Below, one piece after another: positions 47,701 through 52,849 of a DNA stretch of 64,000 bases (positions within the stretch are counted from its first letter, which is position 1; the number at the start of each line of letters is the position of its first letter). A program made the position numbers and the translations under genes. This stretch comes from Heliocidaris erythrogramma (Eukaryota; Echinodermata; Echinoidea; Camarodonta; Echinometridae). The notes below the pieces were generated by a model. It was not told where the DNA came from and made no database searches. It saw only the letters and a list, made by a program, of their open reading frames with translations. Where the stretch lies: NCBI GenBank assembly GCA_025617745.1, contig CM046857.1, forward strand, positions 25,451,761 through 25,515,760, in the 5' to 3' direction.

Positions 47701-49009
47701 CTTCAAATAATCAATACAATAAAAAGTTTTGCCCTTGATTTTAAATATTTGGGGGGCAAAATTTCTTATGCTTGTGATTTTCCCCATATTTTTTTTTTTC
47801 AAATGAGTTGTCAAAGTTGGGGTTCATCTGGTGATACATACTAGCACCAACTCTAAAGTTCACACCTTAAATGGTTTTAGTTACCGGGAAAAACGAGGCT
47901 AACACCTGAATTTCAGTAATTGACCTGTGACCTTGGACCTACATGTTCCAAAATCTAATCAGGTCGTCTTCCCATCGTGATACATACTAGCACCAAGTTT
48001 GAAGTTCATACCTCAAACAAGCGGGTCGGACGGAGGGACAATCTTTTTACTATACTCGCATTTGCGTGTTCAGTGTATTCATTCTCCAGCTGAATGATAT
48101 TTGTCCATTTGAGGCACAGTTAAATTTGCTTGCTCGTTATAGCGGGAATGCTTACGAATCTTTTCCCTTTTAGATGCATGAGATTTAGCTCAATATAGCC
48201 GACCTCTCTTTAAAGGTTCGTGCCGCCATAGAATTACACATATTAAGTAAATTTGGGACTCTGACAATATTCTCGTTATAGCCGTTACCTTGTTGGAGTT
48301 GACCTTGTTATGTCGCGTTTTCCCTGTATGAAAAATTAATGTCAGGCTTTAACGATTTAATTTTATTCCCATCTTGGCCACCAAAGAGCAATATTGTGAA
48401 TTTGGGATAAAAAATATTTAAGATGCAAAATGGACAAATATACAGCATGGTGCATGTAATACCTTTTGTAGTAAGATGGGGAAAAAAGATGCTGGTGAAT
48501 GCCAACATATTTATGACGGTACATGTACATGTAGCTCTACATACATATGGAGGTAGTACTTACCCACTGCCATTCTTCAACACAAGCTTCTTTGATGATT
48601 GCTTCAGTCTGTCTAACTTCACAGAACAAGGAACAGTCAAATGAAGGTGTTTTATGACATTCCCTTCGATGAGAGATGCTGATGAATGTGTCACTACTCC
48701 GGTGTCGCTGCTACTGCTTTCACTGTCTGTGTTTATCATTGATGGGTGAATAACGAGAAAACCATGACAAAAGTTTCTGTACAGTTTTGCTCTTCTTAGG
48801 AACCTGAATCAAGGCTTGAGACAACGTCAAAGAATTGAAGCACTGGAATAAATAAAAACATCTCCAAGCTCAGTTCATATACAAAATAGAGAAGCCTACA
48901 AGATCTTCATGCACATGTACCTTTCTAGCACCTTCACACTAGAACAGTGCAAAATATTTCGTAAGAACTCTATGAGGCTGTTGATGGAGTCATTGAATCC
49001 TGACCAGGT
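14074..49009 (-). CDS. ATF7IP: ATF7IP/MCAF1 homologue, 15 exons, SETDB1 partner
   Basis: A nuclear scaffold that in vertebrates binds and stabilises the H3K9 methyltransferase SETDB1 and links it to MBD1 and transcription machinery. Exons on the minus strand: 49,009-48,921, 48,803-48,564, 38,469-38,399, 38,037-36,649, 36,078-34,765, 33,904-33,831, 33,151-32,969, 31,051-30,908, 28,300-28,085, 26,588-26,310, 24,358-23,480, 23,175-22,735, 18,586-18,179, 15,241-15,125, 14,742-14,074. All junctions are GT-AG and all phases agree, giving about 2,170 codons (human protein about 1,270). Order in the protein: basic RG-rich region (about 145-250), long acidic Ser-rich region, CKKSR basic motif before a coiled coil (about 1,060-1,120), Ser/Thr-rich region with VIDLTDD SUMO-interaction motif (about 1,470), Gln-rich coiled region, C-terminal fibronectin III domain. 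The family assignment is firm; the two most 5' exons and the true start are inferred. An in-frame ATG lies at residue 52 (48,739); a start upstream is possible. Confidence 0.85.
15125..15241 (-). CDS. ATF7IP: ATF7IP exon, 39 codons, helical
   Basis: Bounded by CATTTCAG and GTAAGT; phase 0 at both ends. The peptide runs from SQIQRGEEYQ to QKQLLDVQ and is charged and Gln-rich, as expected for a continuation of the helical region before the FN3 domain. It could be skipped without a frame change. Confidence 0.85.
15521..16005. mobile_element. TIR element carrying two 159-bp tandem units
   Basis: Ends ATACCCCCGCC and GGCGGGGGTAT are inverted. The interior holds two copies (from about 15,563 and 15,722) of a unit with AAAACTGAGGAAGTAGTTCG, CATGGCAACGCAG and ACCAAGACCAATGTGTGT, then a diverged third start and a GACCGACCGACTGACC tail. 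Each unit includes an X-box-like palindrome (15,625-15,638 and 15,786-15,799). Confidence 0.6.
16665..17136. mobile_element. piggyBac-type non-autonomous element, TTAA duplication
   Basis: TTAA at 16,661-16,664 and 17,137-17,140 flanks ends CCCTTTAACCATT and, reversed, CCCTAATCCCATT. Removing the insert and one TTAA gives CATTACTTAAGTTATCG, exactly the sequence of the uninterrupted unit at about 17,745, so this is a clean insertion. The inner borders carry a G run, CCTTTTTGG and a C run, mirrored at both sides, which could fold into a strong hairpin. No coding capacity. Confidence 0.75.
17350..17593. mobile_element. TIR element with a tRNA-like core
   Basis: The ends are perfect 30-bp inverted repeats (17,350-17,379 and 17,564-17,593) containing AAGATCGTATGCTCGATCTG. 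Between them, on the minus strand, lies a tRNA-shaped sequence. The layout looks like a SINE head carried inside an element with TIRs; no target duplication was clear. Confidence 0.6.
17402..17477 (-). pseudogene. tRNA-like sequence, degenerate
   Basis: On the minus strand GAACCAG can pair with CTGGTTC at the other end. A B-box-like GGTTCGAATCC and an A-box-like TGGTGGTTAAG are present, and an anticodon-type stem GCTGC/GCAGT encloses a 7-base loop. The T stem pairs poorly and position 33 of the loop is not U, so it is tRNA-derived rather than a working tRNA gene. Confidence 0.5.
18179..18586 (-). CDS. ATF7IP: ATF7IP exon, 136 codons, Gln-rich coiled region
   Basis: Acceptor TTCCTACAG, donor GTGAGT, phase 0 at both ends. 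The peptide begins QSLQVCQQIQ, has a run of about eight Gln, then a long Ala/Gln/Arg/Glu-rich helix (AAREQREQEQHQQ, EEQSLVQTK). Low-complexity, probably a flexible coiled stretch. The CAG run (CTG on plus strand near 18,427-18,450) could vary in length. Confidence 0.87.
18587..20278 (-). other. Intron with decayed dispersed repeats
   Basis: From 18,954 a TTAA followed by CCCTATTT, a G run and GTCAATTTGACCCCCC resembles the left end of the 16,665 element, without a clear right end. 19,180-19,350 is an inverted copy of 47,655-47,825, sharing GACAACTCATTTGAA and GATTATTCCTAGATGTC. No exon seen. Confidence 0.45.
20279..21089 (-). mobile_element. Tc1/mariner element, internally deleted, long TIRs
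   Basis: The ends 20,279-20,548 and 20,820-21,089 are near-identical inverted repeats of about 270 bp starting CACTAAAGGAAAAAAG. Between them, on the minus strand, about 84 codons encode the C-terminal part of a Tc1-type DDE transposase: ARSPDLSPIEHLWKSL, EEWNNVPQ, SMRRRCTAC and GGHTGY. The N-terminal DNA-binding part and most of the catalytic core are missing, so the copy cannot be autonomous. The TIR similarity suggests a fairly recent copy. Confidence 0.85.
21090..22734 (-). other. Intron with a palindromic repeat family
   Basis: 21,350-22,340 shares several blocks with the sequence around the insertion at 40.8-47.6 kb, such as CCACTTG followed by ATGACTGCACTAA, and TAAATTCTACTAC. It centres on the hairpin at 21,991-22,185. 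No exon recognised. Confidence 0.45.
21991..22185. repeat. Palindrome with E-box-bearing arms
   Basis: Arms share CCAGCTGCAATA, GGTGTCAAATTATTGAATTT and GTCACATGAC, facing GTCATGTGAC. The centre is rich in CGCG-type sites. A diverged relative at 47,341-47,510 has the same outer blocks. Confidence 0.65.
22735..23175 (-). CDS. ATF7IP: ATF7IP exon, 147 codons, Gln/Pro-rich
   Basis: Acceptor TTGATACAG, donor GTAAGT, phase 0 at both ends. Peptide LRNVNPPAVTTQMQGSN continues into a Gln-rich, Ala/Thr-rich low-complexity segment (LQQQQQQISLKMLQQG, QPWLPQPRPQLQ). No folded domain is apparent; this fits the disordered central region of ATF7IP. Confidence 0.87.
23480..24358 (-). CDS. ATF7IP: ATF7IP exon with SUMO-interaction motif, 293 codons
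   Basis: Acceptor GATCCGCAG, donor GTGAGT, phase 0 at both ends. Ser/Thr/Pro/Lys-rich, disordered. Near the middle EPEVIDLTDDPDPP carries a typical SUMO-interaction motif (hydrophobic VIDL followed by acidic residues), as known in vertebrate ATF7IP. The remainder is Ser-rich with basic stretches (SKKTKVP). Confidence 0.9.
24359..24781 (-). other. Intron, no element ends identified
   Basis: AT-rich; a short GA/CCACCACCACC-rich block lies at 24,720-24,770. Nothing else seen. Confidence 0.4.
24782..25700 (+). mobile_element. TATGCCTCCGC-ended tandem-repeat element, copy 1
   Basis: Inner ends TATGCCTCCGC and GCGGAGGCATA are inverted. The body is about four diverged units of roughly 170 bp with GGGGATACATACTGGTACC, TTTGAAGTTCT, ATATCGCGGTAACG and TGACCTCTGTGACC. 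The right end has GACGGACGGACG and CACCCACCTTTGGTGGG. Copy 2 lies inverted at 26,823-27,629 and shares even the outer block AAGATACGACTGCGTC. Two perfect DR1-like TGACCTTTGACCT sites are included. Confidence 0.75.
25701..26309 (-). other. Intron between two element copies
   Basis: Single-copy-looking sequence without recognised element. CTTATAACACTTTGGAATG at about 26,196 faces ATTATAAGCTATGC just downstream, a weak inverted repeat. Confidence 0.35.
26310..26588 (-). CDS. ATF7IP: ATF7IP exon, 93 codons, flanked by inverted repeats
   Basis: Acceptor GGCTGCACAG, donor GTGAGT, phase 0 at both ends. The peptide begins NLPGTSESGTASD and is acidic and Ser/Thr-rich (EEDSRKDSPMDTS), with SP sites that could be phosphorylated. 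The exon sits in the 1.1-kb spacer between two inverted copies of the same element, which is the classic arrangement for back-splicing. Confidence 0.87.
26823..27629 (-). mobile_element. TATGCCTCCGC-ended tandem-repeat element, copy 2, inverted
   Basis: Same family and ends as 24,782-25,700 but in the opposite orientation, with four GTCCGT-type units at its left end and about four internal units. It carries two perfect DR1 sites (26,993-27,005 and 27,163-27,175), the first followed by two more AGGTCA half-sites. Confidence 0.75.
27630..28084 (-). other. Intron, AT-rich, no element recognised
   Basis: Nothing beyond AT-rich sequence is seen between the element copy and the next exon. Confidence 0.4.
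28085..28300 (-). CDS. ATF7IP: ATF7IP exon, 72 codons
   Basis: Acceptor GTTGCCAG, donor GTATGA (a weaker donor), phase 0 at both ends. Peptide ETEQGNTSSSDAPASSG leads to a basic end, ESKRQVFRATLNKVMQSKK, that may be helical. A decayed duplicate of its Ser/Ala-rich part is present at 29,867-29,943. Confidence 0.85.
28380..29800 (+). mobile_element. TGTATCCCCGGC-ended tandem-repeat element, copy A
   Basis: The ends TGTATCCCCGGC (28,411) and GCCGGGGGATACA (29,787) are inverted; similarity to copy B (39,324-40,414, same orientation) begins slightly further out at about 28,380. The body has around eight diverged units of 150-190 bp sharing TGACCTTTGACCCTATAAA, GGCAGCATCACCAAAAA, TAGATTATACCAAG and GAACGAAATCCGT. 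No coding capacity. Confidence 0.75.
29867..29943 (-). pseudogene. Decayed duplicate of part of an ATF7IP exon
   Basis: This intronic stretch aligns with 28,203-28,276 over about 75 bp, sharing GCAGCAGAA, GTAGTCTGAGGTG and CCTGATGATGC with scattered differences. It lacks a convincing acceptor and donor, so it is probably not an exon today. It implies a local duplication in this part of the gene, now separated by element copy A. Confidence 0.7.
29990..30515. repeat. GC-rich block with recurring TCCGTGTAGACACC motif
   Basis: An unusually GC-rich 0.5-kb stretch in an AT-rich intron. Variants of TCCGTGTAGACACCGG recur (30,080; 30,100; 30,287; 30,314; 30,340), and a short palindrome CCCCGGATTAAGATCCGGG lies near 30,425-30,445. 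No open frame with splice sites. Class unknown. Confidence 0.45.
30908..31051 (-). CDS. ATF7IP: ATF7IP exon, 48 codons, basic then Gln/Ala-rich
   Basis: Acceptor CATCATACAG, donor GTAAGA, phase 0 at both ends. The peptide begins KSMVEKQNVEVQ, has a basic KLSRKKKE motif that could act in nuclear import, then three short repeats of SQEQA coded by a 15-bp tandem repeat (30,912-30,957). Confidence 0.83.
31259..31329 (+). pseudogene. tRNA-like sequence lacking a paired acceptor stem
   Basis: A good A box (TAGCTCAGTGGTAGAGC), anticodon-type stem TTGGT/ACCAG around ACGTTAA, and B box GGGTTCGATTCCC with a fully paired T stem are present. The 3' acceptor strand TCGGGGC has no complement in the 5' strand AATACAT, and position 33 is C. 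A tRNA pseudogene or SINE head. The anticodon position would read GTT. Confidence 0.6.
31330..32194 (-). other. Intron; partial copy of the 6.8-7.4 kb repeat
   Basis: 31,970-32,150 shares GACTAGGCACCACAAAACC-type sequence, GAGATTCTCAG and AATGATATATAACTCATTAG with 6,806-7,400 in related order. The rest shows nothing. Confidence 0.4.
32195..32736. mobile_element. GTCTCGCCCAC-ended tandem-repeat element
   Basis: Ends GTCTCGCCCAC and GTGGGCGAGAC are inverted. The interior carries repeated blocks GAGAGTCTTGCAGGT, AACTTTAAC and CTCAAATGACCTTTGAC, and a GACGGACGACGGACGGACG tail just inside the right end. Same architecture as the other GGAC-tailed families in the window. Confidence 0.6.
32969..33151 (-). 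CDS. ATF7IP: ATF7IP exon, 61 codons, coiled coil
   Basis: Acceptor TTACCTAAAG, donor GTGAGC, phase 0 at both ends. The whole peptide (EWKEFAQSIKEKYEKLV to YEHLLVHVKE) is strongly helical, with heptad-like spacing of aromatic and aliphatic residues. In vertebrate ATF7IP a coiled-coil region mediates SETDB1 binding; assigning this exon that role is an inference. Confidence 0.88.
33152..33830 (-). other. Intron without recognised repeat
   Basis: AT-rich sequence with a short ATGTACATGTAC run; no exon or element ends seen. Confidence 0.4.
33831..33904 (-). CDS. ATF7IP: ATF7IP small exon, 74 bp
   Basis: Acceptor CTTCACAG, donor GTAAGA. It starts with two bases completing a GAA codon from the previous exon and ends in phase 0. 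The peptide EIESGDPEETADLDASKK ends in PVIFTHN and links the acidic region to the coiled coil. Because its length is not a multiple of three, skipping would break the frame. Confidence 0.85.
34196..34450 (+). repeat. Degenerate minisatellite, about 13-bp unit
   Basis: About 15 diverged copies of a unit close to GGGGATGTCACAT (variants GGGAATGTCACAT, GGGGATATCACAT, AGAATGTCCAAA). A long plus-strand open frame here is a by-product of the repeat. Lies in an ATF7IP intron. Confidence 0.75.
34765..36078 (-). CDS. ATF7IP: ATF7IP large exon, 438 codons, acidic and Ser-rich
   Basis: Acceptor TTTTCATGAAG, donor GTGAAC. It begins with two bases of a split glycine codon and ends with the first base of a glutamate codon. 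Composition is acidic and Ser/Asp/Glu-rich with many SP and SQ sites, a basic helix KIKEKALLKIKENLKKN, an acidic stretch DMDCIDDDLLLEDEPVIV and the basic motif VCKKSR near the end, a likely nuclear localisation signal. Mostly disordered; it corresponds to the long N-terminal half of ATF7IP. Confidence 0.88.
36079..36648 (-). other. Intron without recognised repeat
   Basis: No element ends or exon are seen in this 570-bp intron. Confidence 0.45.
36649..38037 (-). CDS. ATF7IP: ATF7IP large exon with RG-rich region, 463 codons
   Basis: Acceptor GTAACAACAG, donor GTGAGC. After MPTATQKRGKKMNRPDPRG comes an Arg/Gly/Tyr/Ser-rich stretch of about 100 residues (YRSGGRDNRF, RGNYGTRGSRDSYGRDY) that looks like an RGG-type RNA-binding or condensate-forming region, then a basic, Ser/Thr-rich disordered region ending in an acidic VVLSDTEDSVMD block resembling a second SUMO-interaction motif. 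The entry carries two bases of a split codon, consistent with the 71-bp exon upstream. The RG region is not one I know from vertebrate ATF7IP. Confidence 0.85.
38399..38469 (-). CDS. ATF7IP: ATF7IP small exon, 71 bp
   Basis: Acceptor TTTCTCCGCAG, donor GTAAGT. In the frame that joins both neighbours it encodes YYMLTRAESLSYRIEGIKVL and a few more residues. A second frame (VLHVNKSRIIELQNRR) is also open but runs into a stop 40-50 codons into the next exon, so I prefer the first. If the transcript starts here, the ATG inside this exon would be the first start codon. Confidence 0.6.
38470..39323 (-). other. Start of the 10-kb intron; no element ends seen
   Basis: Single-copy-looking sequence. 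Two GACGGAA/GGGACGG motifs near 39,150 occur, but no repeat structure is evident. Confidence 0.4.
39324..40414 (+). mobile_element. TGTATCCCCGGC-ended tandem-repeat element, copy B
   Basis: Direct-orientation relative of 28,380-29,800, with the same left end (GTCCATTGCC, GCAATGCGAATGTATCCCC) and right end (TCCTCCGG, ATTCTGCTGGGGATACAAT), fewer units and several internal differences. Both copies lie in ATF7IP introns. Confidence 0.75.
40415..40825 (-). other. Intron, part of an older repeat
   Basis: 40,785-40,825 together with 47,013-47,110 resembles 21,400-21,490, so this is the flank of an older repeat into which the TTAA palindrome inserted. Two copies of TTTTGGTGG(A/T)CCA occur at 40,642 and 40,663. 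Confidence 0.4.
41752..42740 (-). mobile_element. DIRS part: tyrosine recombinase region
   Basis: Phage-integrase-like recombinase region at the 3' end of the element, recognised by the N-terminal SAM-like part (TRDLYNSRLGAFFSWC, ISTIRGYRSAIAAVH) and a C-terminal part with the HDTRG box. This enzyme replaces the DDE integrase of LTR elements. Described as a fossil part only. Confidence 0.8.
42741..44208 (-). mobile_element. DIRS part: reverse transcriptase and RNase H region
   Basis: Reverse-transcriptase blocks are evident: SPIFVIPKRSGSLRMILNMK, DLKDAYFHIPIH, RALPFGLRPAPRVFT and the catalytic FVYLDDWLL. RNase H-type sequence (IDLFAS and neighbours) follows. Family is DIRS-like by order and by the recombinase next to it. 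Confidence 0.85.
44190..45885 (-). mobile_element. DIRS part: gag-like region
   Basis: Positions correspond to the gag-like part of DIRS elements: a basic, Pro/Ser-rich N-terminal stretch (KKLKAKKGKSKDKPKSGKK) followed by a helical region. No zinc knuckle was seen. Assigned by place in the element. Confidence 0.6.
45900..46200 (-). repeat. Short tandem repeats in the DIRS 5' region
   Basis: Three to four diverged units share CCCGACGGTGGTCGGGG-like and GACCCAGTAA motifs, each about 70-90 bp, upstream of the gag-like part. GC-rich; perhaps part of the element's promoter region. Confidence 0.5.
47013..48563 (-). other. Intron with decayed dispersed repeats
   Basis: 47,170-47,650 is a palindromic repeat related to 21,800-22,185. 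47,655-47,825 is an inverted relative of 19,180-19,350. 47,830-48,040 is a fragment of the family at 24,782, and 48,130-48,330 recalls the 15,412 family. No exon. Confidence 0.5.
47341..47510. repeat. Palindrome related to 21,991-22,185
   Basis: Outer arms share GCAAATTATTGAATTTC-type blocks with the 22-kb copy. The centre contains ATCGCGATCGCGA and the perfect palindrome GTCACGTGAC at 47,440-47,449. Confidence 0.6.
48564..48803 (-). CDS. ATF7IP: Probable ATF7IP N-terminal exon, 80 codons
   Basis: Acceptor CTTGATTCAG, donor GTAAGT. The frame is open throughout and its phases fit both the 71-bp exon at 38,399 and the exon at 48,921. Peptide: FLRRAKLYRNFCHGFLVIHPS, then MINTDSESSSSDTG and SVKLDRLKQSSKKLVLKNGS. 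The ATG at 48,739 is a possible start. No domain recognised, and the link to ATF7IP across a 10-kb intron rests only on strand, splice sites and phase, so a separate upstream gene remains possible. Confidence 0.55.
48921..49009 (-). CDS. Probable upstream exon, 29 codons
   Basis: Acceptor TTTTTATTTAG, donor GTACAT (weak). The peptide TWSGFNDSINSLIEFLRNIL continues to KVLE and looks like an amphipathic helix from a folded protein. It ends with two bases that complete an Arg codon with the next exon. It begins in phase 0, which does not fit the 61,915 candidate directly, so an exon may be missing between them. Confidence 0.5.
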
Positions 49010-49319
49010 CTAAATAAAAAAGACTTATAAAAAGATGGAGTGTCAACAGAACAGCAGTATGCCAACAATTTGTGCAAGGCTGTTTGAATGACATAATGTA
49101 ATGCGAGTGACCGTAACGTGAGTTACTGATATACATGTACGCTTCCTGCATTTTACCAGATCATTGTTTCTCAACTTTGATATTGTTAATTTATAAGTCA
49201 TAACCAACTATCAAGTCAAGGTAGGAAAAGCTTTATCAAGATTGTCTAGTATGAGGAGACTTTGCCAAAAGAAGCTCTCATACATGTAGAATTGACCGTT
49301 TTTCGTAACGAGAGTTTCC

Positions 49320-50545
49320 AAAATTAAACAATGCCAGAATCTCAATGTTTGTCCTTTGATTTTCTTTTTTTAGATGTGTACCCTACCCATGTTGAAAAAA
49401 GCAACACAAAGATATGGTCACATTATCCTATTAATGTACCCTTTATTTGTAACGAGAGTTACCATGGAATTGCCCATATGGTGTTCCACAAGGTTTCATT
49501 CATGGCCCCCTACTTTATTTCATGACATCAATTCCAACTTTCTGTTAAGTATCAGATTTGCTCCCGACTGCATCCTCTATAATGATATACAATCAGCGAA
49601 TGACGCTGAAATCTTCCACACTGACCAGAACAGTCTATCTGAAAGGGTAGACAAGTGGGATTTGAAGTTGAATGCTGCCTGGTGCTATGTGCTTTAAAAG
49701 TTCCTTGGGTAATCTTCACAACCAAGTATACATTAATGAAAGGATAGTCTCTCAAGGAGTTCATCATCATTTTGGGTCATCACACTACTGTTTCCCAATG
49801 TCTAACACATGTAAGAGCCACATCATTAGCCACTGGCAGGTCCCTCTACATGTAGGTACATGTGCAAGTGTCATGCAACCTGTCACAGCTCAGTAAATTG
49901 AACATAGTCTGGAGGCCCTTCCCACACTCACAATCTGCCGCAGTGTCCCTATTGTCCCAACTTGAGCATGTTTGCCTTGTACCTCCCCATGCCTGTCCGC
50001 AGTCTGCTGTTTTACTCTCAAGGAGGTAAAACAACATCTCTACAGAGCTCAACTCTATGGAGTTGAGCTGACCAGCAACTTAGCCTGAGAGAGCCAAGTG
50101 GTTGCTTGGGGATGATTTATTGTAGCCTACACTTATCTGGTTTCTCAACTAAAAAGATCAGAGAAGGTGCCGTAACTTGTCCAATAAGAAGCTCAATTTG
50201 AATATGTCTGCATTCCTTGTAAGCATATCATTTTCCTACTTCCATAGACAATGAACTTAACACTACTCATATACCCCAAAATGGAGCTGGTCTAATAACT
50301 TTTCCAGATATCTACAACCAAGTTGCCATCCCCAAGCCATAGTACAGTTCTTATAATCAGAAGACCCTGAAAGGACACCACAGGAGATGCAGCAGCAATG
50401 CCCATTCAGGCCTAGAATTTACTTCCTCTCGAAGTTGTGAACGGCAAGTCTGTCTACATCTTCAAAACCAAACTCTTGGATGTAATCAAACAGGGGCATA
50501 CAATGTATAAAGTCCCTCTCCATGGAACAACCAAGGGACAGAACT
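49320..50545 (+). mobile_element. Decayed LINE (non-LTR retrotransposon) 3' part
   Basis: Plus-strand remnants of a LINE reverse transcriptase: after a C-terminal finger/palm segment comes NSLSERVDKWDLKLNA, typical of the region after the YADD box in Jockey/CR1-like elements, and near 50,430 a PLEVVNGKSVYIFKTKL block like the usual C-terminal end of these ORFs. Frameshifts and stops separate the pieces. The 5' part and most of the catalytic core are missing. Old copy; subfamily uncertain. Confidence 0.65.
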
Positions 50546-52330
50546 CTAAAATGTACAGAGTACATGCAAATTCATATTCTCATTATACAGTGTACATTAA
50601 TATCCTTACTTGAGGACTACATGTAGAACAGACAGAAGATTCAGATCAAGGTTCATGGGAACAACAAATTTCAACAAGGATAAAAGCTAAGATGGGGATA
50701 TCAGTACTAGGGCACTTGTACTCCTGATCCCCTATCACTCAATACATCTACATACTGTAAATAATCGATTCACCTTCAAGTACTGCCTGAAAACAGTAAT
50801 GAATGGAGCAATTACAACATGCAGGTGATGGTTCAGCATAATTGAAATACATGCCTCATCCTTTCACAATGTTCTCATCTGATTTGAGATCCAAATTTAA
50901 GTGTATGAAGGATGTGAACAGGATGTTGAATACAATGCAACAATATATATACAGCCAATCCGCAGGTCCCCTAAAAGCGCGCTATTTTATTTCCAATTCT
51001 GCCTGACTATGAATACATAATGAGCAAGAACAGCCAGGAACATCTCATTTGCAAACTATTGAATAGACTACTTATCATTCACCAATTGTCATGAGTTATA
51101 CATCAAATAAAAGAAGAGGGATCAGAGATTTGTGACATGCTTTTATTGTGTTCAAAATAAAAGACGAAATTGGTATAAAATGGTGTTCCTTTTATGACAA
51201 AAAATGGAAATTAAATGAAATATAAATCTGGCCAAATCTACCATAGTTTTATTGTGAGCCAGGGCAAATTTGACATGAGCGTAAAGGGCATTTTCTGTAC
51301 TTTCCAAAGATTGAAATAACATTAATGTGCACTTCATGACAGGGTCAGGATCCAGCAATATGTAACCAATGTACACACTTTGTCTTTAAAAAAGTCAATT
51401 CCAGCATTCTGATTGGTTACCACCACGCTAGATGTTTTCTCACAGCCAGGCAACAGCTATGCGCATGTTTGCGCAAGGATGAAGCAACAGGTTGCGCAAT
51501 GTTTCATTCAACGCGCACTTGGTTACGGATGGCTCGCTTGCCAATCACAGGGCTAAGATTCTATGGTCTTGACCATGGTCTTGACAACGGATGATCTGCG
51601 GCTGAATATTGCTGGATCCTGACTCTGTCATAAATTTATGGATGATTTGAATGTAACGATGAAAAAGATGAGATTCCAGCGCTTCCATACATATGTGTCT
51701 TGATGGCGGATCATATACTTTTTATATGTCTTTTAACAACTTGAAATCTTGTGAAAAAAAGGCTTTTGTATGACTATTTCATCAGTTATTTTAAACATTT
51801 TATTTTTAAAATTCTGACTAAAACAAAATATCCCTGTGTTGGTAAACTATTCATTTATTTTTGCAGAAAGTCTAAGGAGCACAGCATTAATATTTATTGA
51901 AGAGCATAAGTTTAAAGATGACCATGCGATACAGCCGGCTGGGTGCAGGGAGAAGTCCATTTCGGGCACTGGAAATAAAATGCGTGATTTTTGCTCATTT
52001 GCATACGACCTGCGGTCTGACTGTATAGGCCTAATCCCTTCATTCTTTTCCATTATGGTTATTTGAATAGATGGTTGTTTCCTTTTGTTCCAAAATTCAA
52101 AGACCCTCAAGACGCTCCTCAATCTATTGCCTGTAGTGTGTACATGTACGTGTATGGGTCTGTTCACAAAGTTGGGCACCTTTTGAGGCATTTTTTCTTT
52201 AATCCCCTGTAATTCGATGAAAATGTCTAGTTAGAATTTTCTTACTTGGCCATTCTATCTCTGGTGAAAATAAAAAGCATCTGAGAATCATAAACATATA
52301 GGATTTGAAGGTTTGCATGGTGAAGTTGTA
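50546..52330 (-). other. Intron with one small inverted-repeat element
   Basis: 51,337-51,634 has ends sharing ATGACAG(G/A)GTCAGGATCCAGCA in inverted order (about 28 bp), probably a small TIR element. A 114-codon minus-strand open frame at 51,847-52,191 has no recognisable domain or splice context. Confidence 0.45.
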
Positions 52331-52849
52331 ATTCAGAAAAAGGTTTGCGGTACAACCATGTGAGTTGGAATAACTCCACGTTCCGGTCAGAATGCTCTGG
52401 CCGTCGTCAGGAGAATGAGAAGAGCGAATAAATCAGTAGAATTTATATATGAAGCAGCAATTCACTTATTAAAATGGAGGCAAACAATAACATCACGGAA
52501 TTAGTATAGAAAGAAATAGTAACAGTAACATCAAAGTACCTACATTGAAAGGATAAATAACATCAAGGTACCTGCATTGAAAGGATAAGTAACCTCAAAC
52601 GAATCCTGCGTTGAACAGAAACATTGAAAACAAGTGAACAATAGGACTAAGAAACCAATTAACCGACTGGATAAGCTGGAAACAAAAGGGGGATTAGGAC
52701 TGTAGGTAATCTGTGGAGAGAAACATGACATCCTGTTGAGGAAAGAAATTAAGGTTAAAACATACATATGGAAAAAGGTGAAATATTGACACCAGACTGA
52801 GTATACTAATAACAAGAGCCCCAGGGGTGCATGTTCTCTCTATAGTCTA

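Noticed and set aside
51847-52191. 114-codon minus-strand open frame as an exon of the ATF7IP gene
   Set aside because: No recognisable domain, no good acceptor/donor pair, and its composition looks like non-coding sequence.
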